Assembly (NCBI GenBank): GCA_002104905.1
Contig: MCFE01000672.1
Location: 1-47,439, forward strand
DNA length: 47,439 nucleotides
Source: Basidiobolus meristosporus CBS 931.73
Taxonomy: Eukaryota > Basidiobolomycota > Basidiobolomycetes > Basidiobolales > Basidiobolaceae
Direction: 5' to 3'
Position 1 is the first letter of the stretch. Each line of letters starts with the position of its first letter. The position numbers and the translations under genes were made by a program. The notes under the pieces were generated by a model that was not told the DNA's origin, did not search any database, and saw only the letters and a list, made by a program, of their open reading frames with translations. Positions 34,391-44,265 of the stretch are shown here, piece by piece.

Positions 34391-36472
34391 TTATTTACCA
34401 GCGACCTTGGCAATCAAAACCTCAACGATGCCAGGATCAGCAACTGTGCTCAAATCCCCAAGTGAATCAGCTTCACCAGCGACAATCTTTCTAAGAATGC
34501 GGCGCATAATCTTGCCACTTCTGGTCTTGGGAAGATCAGGAACAATGAATATCTTCTTTGGTGTGGCGAAGGGGCCAATATGCTTACGAATAGCCGCGAC
34601 AAGCTCTTTGATCATACTAGCCTCAGGCTTATCAGTAAATTCCGGTTTGACGGTGATGTAGCAACAAATGGCTTGGCCAGTGAGTTCATCGTTCATGGCA
34701 ACAACAGCTGCTTCAGCAACTGCTTCATGAAGAATAAGGGCAGACTCTATTTCGGCAGTACTAAGGCGATGGCCTGAGACGTTGATAACGTCATCTACAC
34801 GACCACGGATCCAAATGTAACCATCACGATCGCGAGTAGCACCATCTCCAGTAAAGTAGTAGCCCTCGTAGGCACGTGTGTAGGTATTCAAATAGCGTTG
34901 GTGATCATTGTAGATGGTACGTGCCATAGATGGCCAAGGATTTCTGACGGCCAGAACACCAGTAACATCCAATCCTTCCAACTCTTTGCCGGTGTGCGAA
35001 TCCAGAATTACAGTGTCAATACCGAAGAACGGGAGAGTGGCACTGCCAGGCTTGGTGGGGATGGCTCCAGGCAGTGGGGTAACGATGATGGATCCGGTCT
35101 CTGTTTGCCAGTAGGTATCAACAATAGCGCATTCGCCCTTGCCTACAACAGTATTATACCAGTTCCAAGCCTCGGGATTGATCGGCTCGCCGACACTACC
35201 AATCACACGCAATGATGAGAGATCATAGCCTTGAACATACTGATCACCCATTCTTCTTAAGGCTCTGATGGCTGTGGGAGCGGTATAGAACTGAGTGAGC
35301 TTGTGCTTGGAAACCAGGTCCCAATAACGACTTCCATCAGGGTAGGTTGGGATAGATTCAAAGAGAACAGTAGTTACACCATTGGAGAGTGGACCATAGA
35401 CAATGTAGGAATGTCCAGTGATCCATCCAACATCAGCCATACAACCGAAGATATCACCTTCGTGAAGATCGAAGATGTATTTCGCAGTAGCGGTGGTTCC
35501 GAGCAGATACCCACCAGTGGTGTGAAGTACACCCTTAGGCTTACCAGTGGATCCAGAAGTATAGAGTAGAAACAGGGGATCTTCAGGGTGCATGGGGGTA
35601 GGAACGCAGTAGGGACGTGCCTTCTGCAACTCCACATGCCACCAGCCCTCTCGGCTAGCGTCAAGCTGAACCTCTGGGTTTCCAGTTCTCTGAACTACCA
35701 AGACTCTTTGGATAGTAGGGCAGATCTTCAGCGCCTCATCAGCGATTTTCTTTGTATGGATAACTTTGCCACCACGCTTGCCTTCGTCACAAGTGATCAG
35801 CAGCTTGCATGAAGCGTCCTGGATACGCTCGGCCAATGATTCCGCCGAGAATCCGGCGAATACTACGTTGTGAACAAGCCCGATTCTTGCGCAGGCAAGC
35901 ATAGAGATTACAGCTTCAGGCACCATTGGAAGGTAGATGGCCACTGTGTCGCCCTTCTTGAGCCCATATGACTGGAACAGGTTGGAAAGACGTGAAACCT
36001 CACGCATCAGATGCTGGTAAGTGATTTTGAGTGCCTCAGCTCCAGGCTCATCTTGTTCATAGATGATGGCAACGCGGTTAGGGTCTTTCAATGCATGACG
36101 GTCAACACAATTGTAACAAGCATTGATCTCTCCATCATGGAACCAGGAGACATCTCCCTCATGGAAAGAGCCTGAGCGGACGGCCTCGAACGGCTTTGCC
36201 CAGTGAAGTAGCTCTTTGGCAAGCTTATCAAAGAAGACATCAGGGTTCTCGATGCTCTCCTTGTACATCGCTTGGTATTGCTCCATCGAGCTGATGTGGG
36301 GAGTAGGATAGTTTGCATCTTTCAGTCTCTTTGGAACGGGATGTACGGGATCAGGGTCAGAGAAGCCTTCGGGAAGAGTCTTCGATTGATGATCTGACGC
36401 CTCGTTGTACTGTTTGTGTTTATCATCCTGAAGATCGATTTTAGGATGGACAGCTTGCTCGACTATAACCAT
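34391..36472 (-). CDS. ACS1: Acetyl-CoA synthetase
   Basis: A single 693-codon exon encodes a full-length AMP-forming acetyl-CoA synthetase, which turns acetate, ATP and CoA into acetyl-CoA in the cytosol or nucleus. The ATP-binding loop [11 protein letters not shown] is at 304-314, YWQTETG at 454-460, YFTGDG at 539-544, and the hinge region [13 protein letters not shown] follows. [10 protein letters not shown] places the catalytic, acetylatable lysine at 654. The N-terminal ACAS domain ([21 protein letters not shown], then [17 protein letters not shown]) is complete. The start at MVIVEQ is the only one supported by the upstream TATA box. I use the ACS1 symbol for the family; which yeast paralogue it matches best cannot be judged by eye. 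Confidence 0.97.
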   Translation of the reverse strand: MVIVEQAVHPKIDLQDDKHKQYNEASDHQSKTLPEGFSDPDPVHPVPKRLKDANYPTPHISSMEQYQAMYKESIENPDVFFDKLAKELLHWAKPFEAVRSGSFHEGDVSWFHDGEINACYNCVDRHALKDPNRVAIIYEQDEPGAEALKITYQHLMREVSRLSNLFQSYGLKKGDTVAIYLPMVPEAVISMLACARIGLVHNVVFAGFSAESLAERIQDASCKLLITCDEGKRGGKVIHTKKIADEALKICPTIQRVLVVQRTGNPEVQLDASREGWWHVELQKARPYCVPTPMHPEDPLFLLYTSGSTGKPKGVLHTTGGYLLGTTATAKYIFDLHEGDIFGCMADVGWITGHSYIVYGPLSNGVTTVLFESIPTYPDGSRYWDLVSKHKLTQFYTAPTAIRALRRMGDQYVQGYDLSSLRVIGSVGEPINPEAWNWYNTVVGKGECAIVDTYWQTETGSIIVTPLPGAIPTKPGSATLPFFGIDTVILDSHTGKELEGLDVTGVLAVRNPWPSMARTIYNDHQRYLNTYTRAYEGYYFTGDGATRDRDGYIWIRGRVDDVINVSGHRLSTAEIESALILHEAVAEAAVVAMNDELTGQAICCYITVKPEFTDKPEASMIKELVAAIRKHIGPFATPKKIFIVPDLPKTRSGKIMRRILRKIVAGEADSLGDLSTVADPGIVEVLIAKVAGK

Positions 36473-36560
36473 TTTATTCAGTAGAATGGAGAAAGAGAGA
36501 GGGTGATGACTAGCTAAACTGAACTGAACAAGGGCTCTAAGCCTCTAGAAAAAGCATCGA

Positions 36561-36571
36561 TTCCTTATATA
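36561..36571 (-). promoter_or_regulatory. TATA box of the acetyl-CoA synthetase gene
   Basis: TATATAAGGAA on the minus strand lies about 90 bp upstream of the ATG at 36472. Confidence 0.5.
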
Positions 36572-37040
36572 CACGTCTCTATATCCAGAGGGATGCCAAA
36601 AAGGGAGGGCCCACAAACGTGAACAAGAATAGCCAATGAATTTTTGCCAAAGATTTACAGCATTCCACAATGTCCATCACTACACATTATTGGCAATTTA
36701 TTATGCGCTTTTAAGAAGACGAGGCATATAACAGGGGATGCTCGACTTATCGTCAGCTCAATACCAATTAATTATTTAGATCAATTGGGATGCAGGTATT
36801 CTTCATGAAGTGAGGCAAGATGGATCACCGTGATATTTTTAATGACTTGGTCTTATTCGACCCAAGTCTAGATTCGTCCAGTCAACACTCACTATCACAC
36901 GTTTCCGAGACATGACACATGAGCACGAAACAATACCTTGGTGCGAATTGTGCCAAACAGCCATGGTACCCTCAACAGTAGAATTAGCATCTAATTAAAC
37001 AGAGACCAGTCATGGTAATCGGCATTGGATAATCTGCTAG

Positions 37041-37446
37041 TTAAATATATGATTTATTATGGAAGGTAATACGAATGGCTTGATAATCCTCTGGATTGGA
37101 GATAAGCAGTGCCCAAGATGTTAGATAATCAACGAAGTCAGGGGATCCAGCAATGTGAGGAACGGAAGCGCCGTTACCTGTGGTTTGGTAAGTTCTCACT
37201 TCATTGCCGAGTATCTCACTGGAGGTGATAGGTGGAACCATGGCCTGATTTTCCACGGCCCTCTGAGTGGCAATCCGCCGTCTTCGACGCCTGTTGACCT
37301 GGGGTAGTATTAAACAACGTAGAATGCTAATAGTAACAGATGGACATTGGCGACTCTGTACTCAGATGTTTATCCGATTTGTGACCGTGCTGGTAGGACA
37401 GTGCAGGCTATAAACAAACCTTAGTTCGCGAGAGTGAACTTGCCAT
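37041..37446 (-). CDS. Possible small two-exon hypothetical protein
   Basis: Exon 37446-37420 (MASSLSRTK) could join through a 121-bp intron (GTTTGT...CCCCAG) to exon 37298-37041, giving 94 aa. Six Arg in a row after VN begin the second exon, followed by IATQRAVENQAMVPP. No domain is recognised. The intron is longer than its neighbours' and the first exon is very short, so the model is weak. The second exon has a natural-looking acceptor and a clean stop. Confidence 0.3.
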
Positions 37447-38890
37447 TTAATCTGTATAATTAAATGAGTGGTGCTTTCTCTGGCACGTGAGTAACAGTCG
37501 TCAAAGTTACCATATCTGCCATTTATTTGGAAAGAGGCAATGGATTGTTGGACAAGGGAGGTACAAATCCGTGGTAACCCAATGGATTTTGCGAGGATCA
37601 GTTCGTCACACTAGATCCAGCTGAGCAGCAAGATACCCACGAATACCCGTTCTCACGATAGCGAATACGATGTACTGTGCACCATGAAATACCGAACATC
37701 CTGTTGCTGCTTGTATGGCCAGATGACAATGGTCTCATGTGGGGAAAGCAAGTAGTTTCTGGCTTGGTCGAAAAAGTATAGATTACCCAATACAAGTGGT
37801 CGGTTGATCAGGATCAATGGAAGCTGGCATGGGTAAGAGGTGTGTGCCAAGCTGAGATCTCTGTGAGTACTGGCTATGGAAGCTCCGAGACAGCCAAGAG
37901 ATCCAAACTCTGATGGCGTCGGAGGCTCCTCACAGTTACTCTGTTGCCGTTGCTAAACATGTGCACAGGCTCTCCCTGAATCTGGTTCTCATACAACAGC
38001 AGCCCCTCTGTTGCAAACCGCTTTCCAAGGCAATCGAGTCTTTGGCGCTCTCTTGTATTGTGCATGATAGGCAGGGCGGTAATTTGCTTTGATTGAGGGG
38101 GAAATGCTCAGCTCGAGACAGTATTCATTTACTAACCCGGTCAACTCTACTTCTAATCGACCTGACCATTTGAAAACGAGCTTCATCATGAGCCAATCGA
38201 TTCTCCCTTGCAACATTTAGGTGCTAATTCCCCATTAGGCTTCTTGGTTCTCCTAATTGAGACAATCCAGGTCTCTTCCTCACTATTTGCCCCATCTTCT
38301 ATACCCCTGAGCTGTAGTACACTGACTGCCATATCTAAACTACGTCTTATTATTACCGAACATTTGGTTATCAAAGTACATCTCCCATCGAGTTCCAGGG
38401 CGGTATGGAATGCTAAGGATAGCTAAACCAGCGTTCGCATTTCAGGGTCAACGGCGGGCTAGGCAGGGGGGTTGGACAGTGATATGGCACCCGGAGCGTA
38501 GAAGATTCAACTCAACCATCTGGCAAAAGTTGCTTGGGTTGATTCTCCAGGTGCAGTAAATTAGTTAAGAACGGTTTCTCAATACTGCAACAAGACTCAA
38601 ATGCTAACTTTACCCACCTATTGGCAATTTATCCATGTTTACTGTGTGCATTACAATGTCCAATTCGATTTGAAAGCATGTGTTGGTATTGGGATGTAGA
38701 TACGCCTGATGCTGGTGAAACTGTGTTATGTGTAACTGCGATGTCGCTAACCACTGGTGTGCATACCTATCTGAAGAACTAGTTTTCTAACACTAGTGTT
38801 GTCAAAATTGGCTTGGATTTGTTTGCTCCTTAATCTAGGGCAAATAGAACACCTATCAGTCACCAGGATGTTGTGCATAAGAATTCAGTA
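37447..38890. other. Gene-free stretch
   Basis: Open frames reach only 75 codons and show no motifs. The sequence turns AT-rich toward the transposon block at its right end. Confidence 0.45.
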
Positions 38891-39458
38891 TTATATCAAG
38901 ATTCAATTTGCATTAATCTAGCGGATTCTCTCCACTCCCTATGTATTTTTGGAAACACATTAAATGGATGCTTCTTTAAAATATCAACTCTTCGCTTATA
39001 TAGGACACTGCTGATATCTTCTATTCTTAGTTGGCAGAAATCCTATGATTTGACACCTACCAAGTTCTAGTCAACTACTTGATATTGTCTTATCTGAATC
39101 CATATGTTGGATTTGTTGAAAATTTTGTAATTGCACCTAAATAGTCATCTAACTTGGTCACTTGGATCATTTCCTGCAAATCTTAGAGAAATCTGCCCAA
39201 GTTCCTTGTCAGGATATATTTGGAATATTTTCACCAAAATATTAGGTACCCAGTACATAAAATACCTCAAAGCTGCCTAAGCAGCCCTAAACTTTGCACA
39301 CATCTTCTTGTGAACTTCCTAGGCATATTCTATGTGTTTGTTTTGACACCATTGGTATGTATACAAACTACTTTTACATTCAATTAAGCATCAAGTAAAA
39401 ACCATGTAGTCCGCTTGTTATCCTAATCTCCACCAATATCATCAAGACTCTTAGAACA
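38891..39458 (-). mobile_element. Copia LTR with adjoining leader and gag start (minus strand)
   Basis: 39458-39114 is a 345-bp LTR on the minus strand, starting TGTTCTAAGAGTCTTG and ending TTTTCAACA. It matches the reverse complement of 39560-39908 throughout. Next to it, on the same strand, an ATG at 39103 opens MDSDKTISSS and then TGA, as expected for a decayed gag start. Flanking bases (GGATT and GGTTA) do not form a clear duplication. The left limit of the internal fragment is a guess. Confidence 0.65.
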
Positions 39459-39489
39459 GGTTATAAGCCCCAGGCTGTCACTTGCTGGC

Positions 39490-40478
39490 ATATGTATTAC
39501 TGCTAATACCTGAATTATCCCATCTGCTAAAATTTGAATGCATCTAACTACCAAGTTTGTGTTGCAATATTCTGAGGAGTATTGGAATTGATGTGGAGAA
39601 CTAAAGGATTTACATGTTATTCACTTTTAGATTTATTGATCAAAAGTATGGTATTTATACTTTTGATAGAGTAGAGAGAACAAACGTGCAGAGTTTGTTA
39701 AGGAAGGTCCCAAGAATATGTGTGCAAAGTTTGGGGTCTTTTGGATGACTTTGAGAAAAATAATAATCTGGGTACCTGACAATTTGGTGAAAATATTCTA
39801 AGTAAATCCCGACAAGAAATCTGGTCAGGACAGAATGCTAGTCACTGTATAAGATCTATGTGACTAAGTTAGCATGAATATTTAGGTGACAACTCAATAA
39901 TTACAACAGTTTGGAAGGTGAGGGTGAAGATGCTGCTACAGGAAAGTGGCCACTGAGGTATTGTCATGGAAGAAGAATGTGCTCCTAAAGATGTAGGAGA
40001 AGCCTTAACATATCAATAGAGAAAACAAAGTGCTCTTGAAAGTATATGCCTTAATGTCAAAGAAATAATGCTATTTCAAGGCTCCAGAGCAAAAATTGCT
40101 AAGAATATATGGAATGCATTAGATGATACCTACCAGTCATGCTTAGCTGCTAAGAGAATGAATACTAGTCATAAATATTTTGATATAAAGATGCTTTCAT
40201 GACAAGAAACAAAAAATTTAATCACCAGAATCACCCTGTTGGTTGAAAATGCGGCATCAGTGTGCATACAAAGTGTTGATGAAGATGAACTAGTTGCCAT
40301 CCTGAATAGCCAGATAGACAACCCTCAGGGTGTTGTATCAGCACAAGAGTTCAGAACTAAAGACTTGACTTCAAACATGCATACAGGAGGATCATTGATG
40401 GAATATTAAGAAAATCAAGCATTGATAGGAAGAAAGAAGAAATTGCTTTGATCAGAGAAAATAGTCACCACTTAAGGG
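39490..40478 (+). pseudogene. Second copia gag remnant, interrupted by a solo LTR
   Basis: Before the LTR the frame reads NLNASNYQ, and after it VWKVRVKMLLQESGH, which continues to match the gag at 1-560 through AKNIWNALDDTYQSCLAAKR and QEFRTKDLT. Multiple stops (for example in TYQ*RKQS) show decay. At about 40478 the copia sequence gives way to a LINE-like 3' end. The upstream edge, next to the inverted LTR, is approximate. Confidence 0.75.
39560..39908 (+). mobile_element. Solo copia LTR with 5-bp target-site duplication
   Basis: The 349-bp LTR begins TGTTGCAATATTC and ends TTACAACA, so its termini are the inverted repeat TGTTG/CAACA. It is flanked by GTTTG at 39555-39559 and 39909-39913. 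Removing LTR plus one duplication restores the gag reading SNYQVWKV seen at the start of the window. It is a recombined remnant of a full element that inserted into gag. Confidence 0.88.
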
Positions 40479-40530
40479 GAGGGAAAGTCACCAAGGTAAG
40501 TGAAATCTTTATTTGATTTCAGACAAGTCT
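40474..40530 (-). repeat. LINE-like 3' end no. 1
   Basis: A G-rich run (C-rich on the minus strand) is followed by TCACCAAGG, then GTGAAATCTTTATTT. The same module recurs at 40698 and 41157. Here the hairpin is imperfect (TCAC...GTGA). It marks the boundary with the copia gag. Confidence 0.55.
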
Positions 40531-40697
40531 AACTACAAATAAAGAAGCCAGCTGGGAATAGAAGATTCCCAAAGTAAACACTAAGTTGAATATAAATAAA
40601 TCTAAGCTAAAGTTAAGGCAGTATCCCAGAGTACACTGGAGTTCAGGTTCATGGGAGAGTGAGGTAGATAAGCTTGATATATATAATAATCTTTGAG

Positions 40698-40740
40698 GAA
40701 GGGGGGATGAAAGTCACCAAGTGGTGAAATCTTTATTTAC
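40698..40740 (-). repeat. LINE-like 3' end no. 2
   Basis: GGGGGG is followed by TCACC-AAGT-GGTGA (40714-40727), a perfect 5-bp hairpin, then AATCTTTATTT. Its body should be the 400 bp up to 41147. Confidence 0.6.
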
Positions 40741-40783
40741 TTATGACAAGTATCTAAAGAAGCTAAGTTAATCTGTAGTTATT

Positions 40784-40980
40784 CCTAGAAAGCTAGGTCT
40801 GAGAGGTATCTTCCTGGTAAGCCAGGTCTGAGAGTTGAGAAGCTGAGTGGTACTGTACTTCCTAGTTAGCTAGGTCTGAGAGAGGTTTCCTGGAAAGCCA
40901 GGCCTGAGAAGTGAGAATCTGAATATATCTGAGCTAAGTTTTATTGGTTTGCGGTTGCTGAATTGTGGCCGGAAAGGCCA
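40784..40980. repeat. Array of five short hairpins
   Basis: Hairpins with 5-bp stems and 4-nt loops lie at 40784-40797 (CCTAG/CTAGG), 40813-40826 (CCTGG/CCAGG), 40861-40874 (CCTAG/CTAGG) and 40889-40902 (CCTGG/CCAGG). Each is followed by TCTGAGAG or a close variant. A related one, TGGCC-GGAAA-GGCCA, is at 40966-40980. The first four form two copies of a 77-bp two-hairpin unit. Stem changes are compensated on both sides. Confidence 0.75.
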
Positions 40981-41156
40981 GTAGACTGGTGGAACTGAGA
41001 TGAATTTCTGGGCAATCACTGGCCAAATTTACTAGGTAAATCTGGCCAATTAGCATTTCAAGGATTTCAGCCAATCAGAGCCTTTACTTTGCCCAATGGT
41101 TGATCAAGCCATCTCCTAATGAGCACACATCAATTTATTAATCAAATTTAGGGTTA

Positions 41157-41206
41157 GGGGGGGGGGAGACAGTCACCAACAGGTGAAATCTTTATTTCAG
41201 TTGAAA
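41157..41206 (-). repeat. LINE 3' end no. 3, next to telomere-like TTAGGG
   Basis: TTAGGG TTAGGG (41148-41159) runs into a ten-G tract (41157-41166), then TCACC-AACA-GGTGA (41173-41186) and AATCTTTATTT. On the LINE sense strand this reads hairpin, C-tract, then CCCTAACCCTAA. Confidence 0.6.
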
Positions 41207-41220
41207 CAAAGAAGCCAGCG

Positions 41221-41406
41221 CTACTGATGTAGCTTTGATACAAGAGTGTGTAGCTGAGGGGAATTTGTAGGTAAGTTAATAAGAAGTGATGATAGTTCTT
41301 CAGTGCTCAAGACACTGTTCAGTGGGAAGGGGGGTAGCAAGTGAGGTAAGAATGACTTGTAAACAACATTAATGAGGGGAATGTGATAAGGATTGATATT
41401 CATCAT
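41221..41406 (-). other. Small ORF overlapping the RT stop (ATGA)
   Basis: A 61-codon frame rich in Leu and Pro begins at the ATG that overlaps the RT stop codon by four bases. It has no known domain. It may be the original C-terminal tail of the LINE polyprotein reached through a lost frameshift, or chance. Confidence 0.2.
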
Positions 41407-42669
41407 AAAGGGAGTGTGCTGCTGCAGATATTACTGCCAAAGGTCTGCAAGTACTTCAGGTAGGCCAGCTTGGGTTTTTCTGACTGCAGAATATAGTGAG
41501 CAAACTTCTTGACTTCAGGATCTCCAAGTATAGATCTCCAGCAGGAGCCAGGTGTTGTGTGGTGTGTTCTCTTCCAGGCCTTAATCAGTGGGTTGTTGCA
41601 GTTGTGAAGTCTGAGGTATAATCTGGTTCTAAGGTAGAGAAGTCTGATCTTATAGGGCATAAACCCAAAAGCACCAAGAATAGCATGTCTGTAGGGGCAT
41701 TCAGGCAAATGAGGCACCAAGGAGGTAATGCACCATACTGCAAACTTGTCAAGCTTAGTGCAGTCTCTAGAAGTACAAGAGAGAAGTGGTAAGCCAAATT
41801 CCAGGACAGGTAAGACAAACTGCTTGAGTAGAAGGAGGCAGCTGGGAGCTGAAGTTGTAGGAGGAGTAACAGCCAGTAGCTTGTGGAGTGCCTGTCTTGC
41901 CAGTATAATTCTCTTCTTCAGGTGTGCTCCAGAGTCTAGTCCAGTAGGAAGGAAAGGAAAGCCAAGATATGTAGCAGAAACCTGAGCAGGTAGAGTGGAG
42001 TTCCCCAAGTTGATGGGAGAGCCCAAAGGTACTGTCTTTGCAATGGAAAGCTGGAGATTATTCTTCTGCAGATACTGGTGGATGGTCTGGGAGTCTTGTT
42101 GCACATTGGAGGAGGATATTCTGATGTCATCAGCAAAGAGAGTAACCAGGCAGTCAGCTGAGAGTCTTGGGAAATCATTCAGGAAGATGGCAAACAGTAT
42201 AGGACCAAGCACAGAGCCTTGAACCACTCCATTAGGAACTGAGAACACAGCTGATTGCTCACTTGGGTGCAGAATTCTTGCTTGTGGATCCAAAAACAGA
42301 GACCTGACAAGGAGGGTGAGAGAGGTACTGGAGAAGCATTGCAACTTGGACCAAAGCAGATTTCTGTCAATGGAATCAAAGGCCTTAGTAATATCAAACA
42401 GAACAGAGGGATACTTGCACTGGAGAGAGTGATCTTGGCTAAGTATGACTGCATATTCCAAGGAGGGGCCAAGAACAAAGCCAAACTGTGCAGGATGAAA
42501 CTTGAGGGAGTCAGAGTAGAGCTCCTGAGCAAGCAGAAGCTCAAACACCTTTCTGCAGGTGGGCAGCAGAGATATTGGCCTGTAGAAGCTAGGGTCCAGG
42601 TGCTTTCCTTTACCCTTGTACTGTGGCAGAACATTTGCAAAGGACCATTCCTCAGGAGTAGAAAGCTGG
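41403..42669 (-). CDS. LINE reverse transcriptase, partial
   Basis: The frame is open from 42669 to the TGA at 41403-41405, about 420 codons, with no stop. The first residues QLSTPEEWSFANVLPQYKGKG and then FYRPISLLPTCRKVFE are the motif 0/1 region of LINE RTs. FDITKAFDSIDR is motif A, NGVVQGSVLGPILFAIFLNDF motif B and TLFADDIRI motif C with the catalytic FADD. GSPINLGNSTLPAQVSATYLGF belongs to motif D/E. The C-terminal part is the usual thumb and downstream region; the endonuclease and any ORF1 are absent. The intact frame suggests this copy was young when the gypsy element split it. Confidence 0.92.
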
Positions 42670-43116
42670 TGTTGTGCATCAACATGTACAACTTAGCCAA
42701 TTTTACTCCGTTTGAAAATCTAGTACCCTAACTGATCTTCCCTAACCCAAACATAACAAATCCCAGTTACAGTTTATTTTATCCCACCTCAGAATCTATT
42801 TTTAGCTATCACACCTGGTCTATTGTCAAATGGTCATTACGTTATCAACCTATCTGCCAAGCCTTCCCAGGTGATTAGTCATCTGAGATCTATCCAACCA
42901 CTGTGCAGTTGCCAAGATATCAGTTGATTGATGATGTAATTTTCATTTATCTTATGCACCTATGAACACCCAAATTGATTTCAATCAATCCAGTCCCGTG
43001 GCGCTTACTAATTCAACTTGATCAGAAAAGTATAAATAAAGTTTACTGAACCTTTTGGTTTAGTGTGTGTCTCAACAAAATTAAGATTCTGTCTCAGCAA
43101 AAATAAGAATCCAACA
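42670..43116 (+). repeat. Gypsy LTR of element A
   Basis: The LTR is 447 bp, beginning TGTTGTGCATCAACATG and ending AATCCAACA, with TGTTG/CAACA terminal inverted repeats. TATAAATAAAG near 43031 could be the TATA region. It is nearly identical to the LTR at 43528-43972. Confidence 0.88.
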
Positions 43117-43527
43117 ATTCCATTCTAGTTTCTATCCAAGCCTAGTATATCTAGCACTCCAAAGAACACCAAGCCTAGCCTGCCTAGCAAGCAAATATCA
43201 TTGTCTTTATAGCCAACCCAGCTATATCCAAGACCAATATTAGATCAGAATCTTTCTGCTAATATTTCTGCCACTCTCTGACAATTTTAAGATTCTGCAC
43301 TTAATTGTCCCTTTGGTTCAGTTAAACCATTCAAGAGTTTTATTACCCTTTCTCTTGGATACAACATTTTTTTTTGTTGAATTCCATTACATTCAGCCGA
43401 TTAGAAGATGTCTGCAGCAGCAAGCAATCCAAACCTTTCCATGTTGGAAGAAGCCAAAAGAAATCAGGAAGAACTTACTGAGCAGCTTGAAAACATCATG
43501 CTTGAAAGAAACACCATGATGCTTGAG
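42670..43527 (+). mobile_element. Ty3/gypsy element A: LTR, leader and first 40 codons of gag
   Basis: The LTR (42670-43116) is followed by a 290-bp leader and a gag ATG at 43408 (MSAAASNPNLSMLEEAKRNQ). At 43527 gag is cut after TTGAG and a new LTR of the same family begins. The rest of element A would lie beyond element B, outside the window. It is itself inserted in the LINE RT. Confidence 0.85.
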
Positions 43528-43972
43528 TGTTGTGCATCAACATTTAAAACTTAGCCAATTTTACTCCGTTTGAAAATCTAGTACCCTAACTGATTTTGCC
43601 TAACCCAAACATAACAAATACCAGTTACAGTTGATTTTATCCCACCTCAGAATCTATTTTTAGCTATCACACCTGATCTATTTTCAAGTGGTCATTACAT
43701 TATCAACCTATCTGCCAAGCCTTCCCAGGTGATTAGTCATCTGAGATCTATCCAACCACTGTGCAATTGCCAAGACATCAGTTGATTGATGATGTAATTT
43801 TCATTTATCTTATGCACCTATGAACACCCAAATTGATTTCAATCAATCCAGTCCCTTGGCGCTTACTAATTCAACATGATCAGAAAAGTATAAATAAAGT
43901 TTACTGAACCTTTTGGTTTAGTGTGTGTCTCAACAAAATTAAGATTCTGTCTTAGCAAAAATAAGAATCCAA
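43528..43972 (+). repeat. Gypsy LTR of element B
   Basis: The LTR is 445 bp, beginning TGTTGTGCATCAACATT and ending AATCCAACA. Differences from LTR A are scattered single bases and tiny indels. It starts exactly where gag of element A is interrupted. Confidence 0.88.
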
Positions 43973-44265
43973 CAATTCCGTTCTAGTTTCTACCCAAGCC
44001 TAGTATATCTAGCACTCCAAAGAACACCAAGCCTAGCCTGCCTAGCAAACAAGTATCATTGACTTTATAGCCAACCCAGCTATATCCAAGACCAATATTA
44101 GATCATAATCTTTCTGCTAATATTTCCGCCACTCTCTGACAATTTTAAGATTCTGCACTTAATTGTCCCTTTGGTTCAGTTAAACCATTCAAGAGTTTTA
44201 TTACCCTTTCTCTTGGATACAACATTTTTTTTTGTTGAATTCCATTACATTCAGCCAATTAGAAG

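Larger units (their letters stand above)
41148..42669 (-). mobile_element. Non-LTR retrotransposon (LINE), 5' part cut off by a gypsy insertion
   Basis: On the minus strand it runs from 42669, inside the RT region, through RT to a 3' UTR. It ends with AAATAAAGATTTCACC, a hairpin (41173-41186), and a C-run followed by CCCTAACCCTAAA. Everything upstream of RT motif 0 is missing because an LTR begins at 42670. The 3' end module is shared with two other fragments at 40474 and 40698. Confidence 0.85.

Noticed and set aside
41148-41166. True telomere or telomere relic
   Set aside because: Only two TTAGGG units run into a G-tract beside a LINE end, too short for a telomere; kept only as part of the LINE-end observation.
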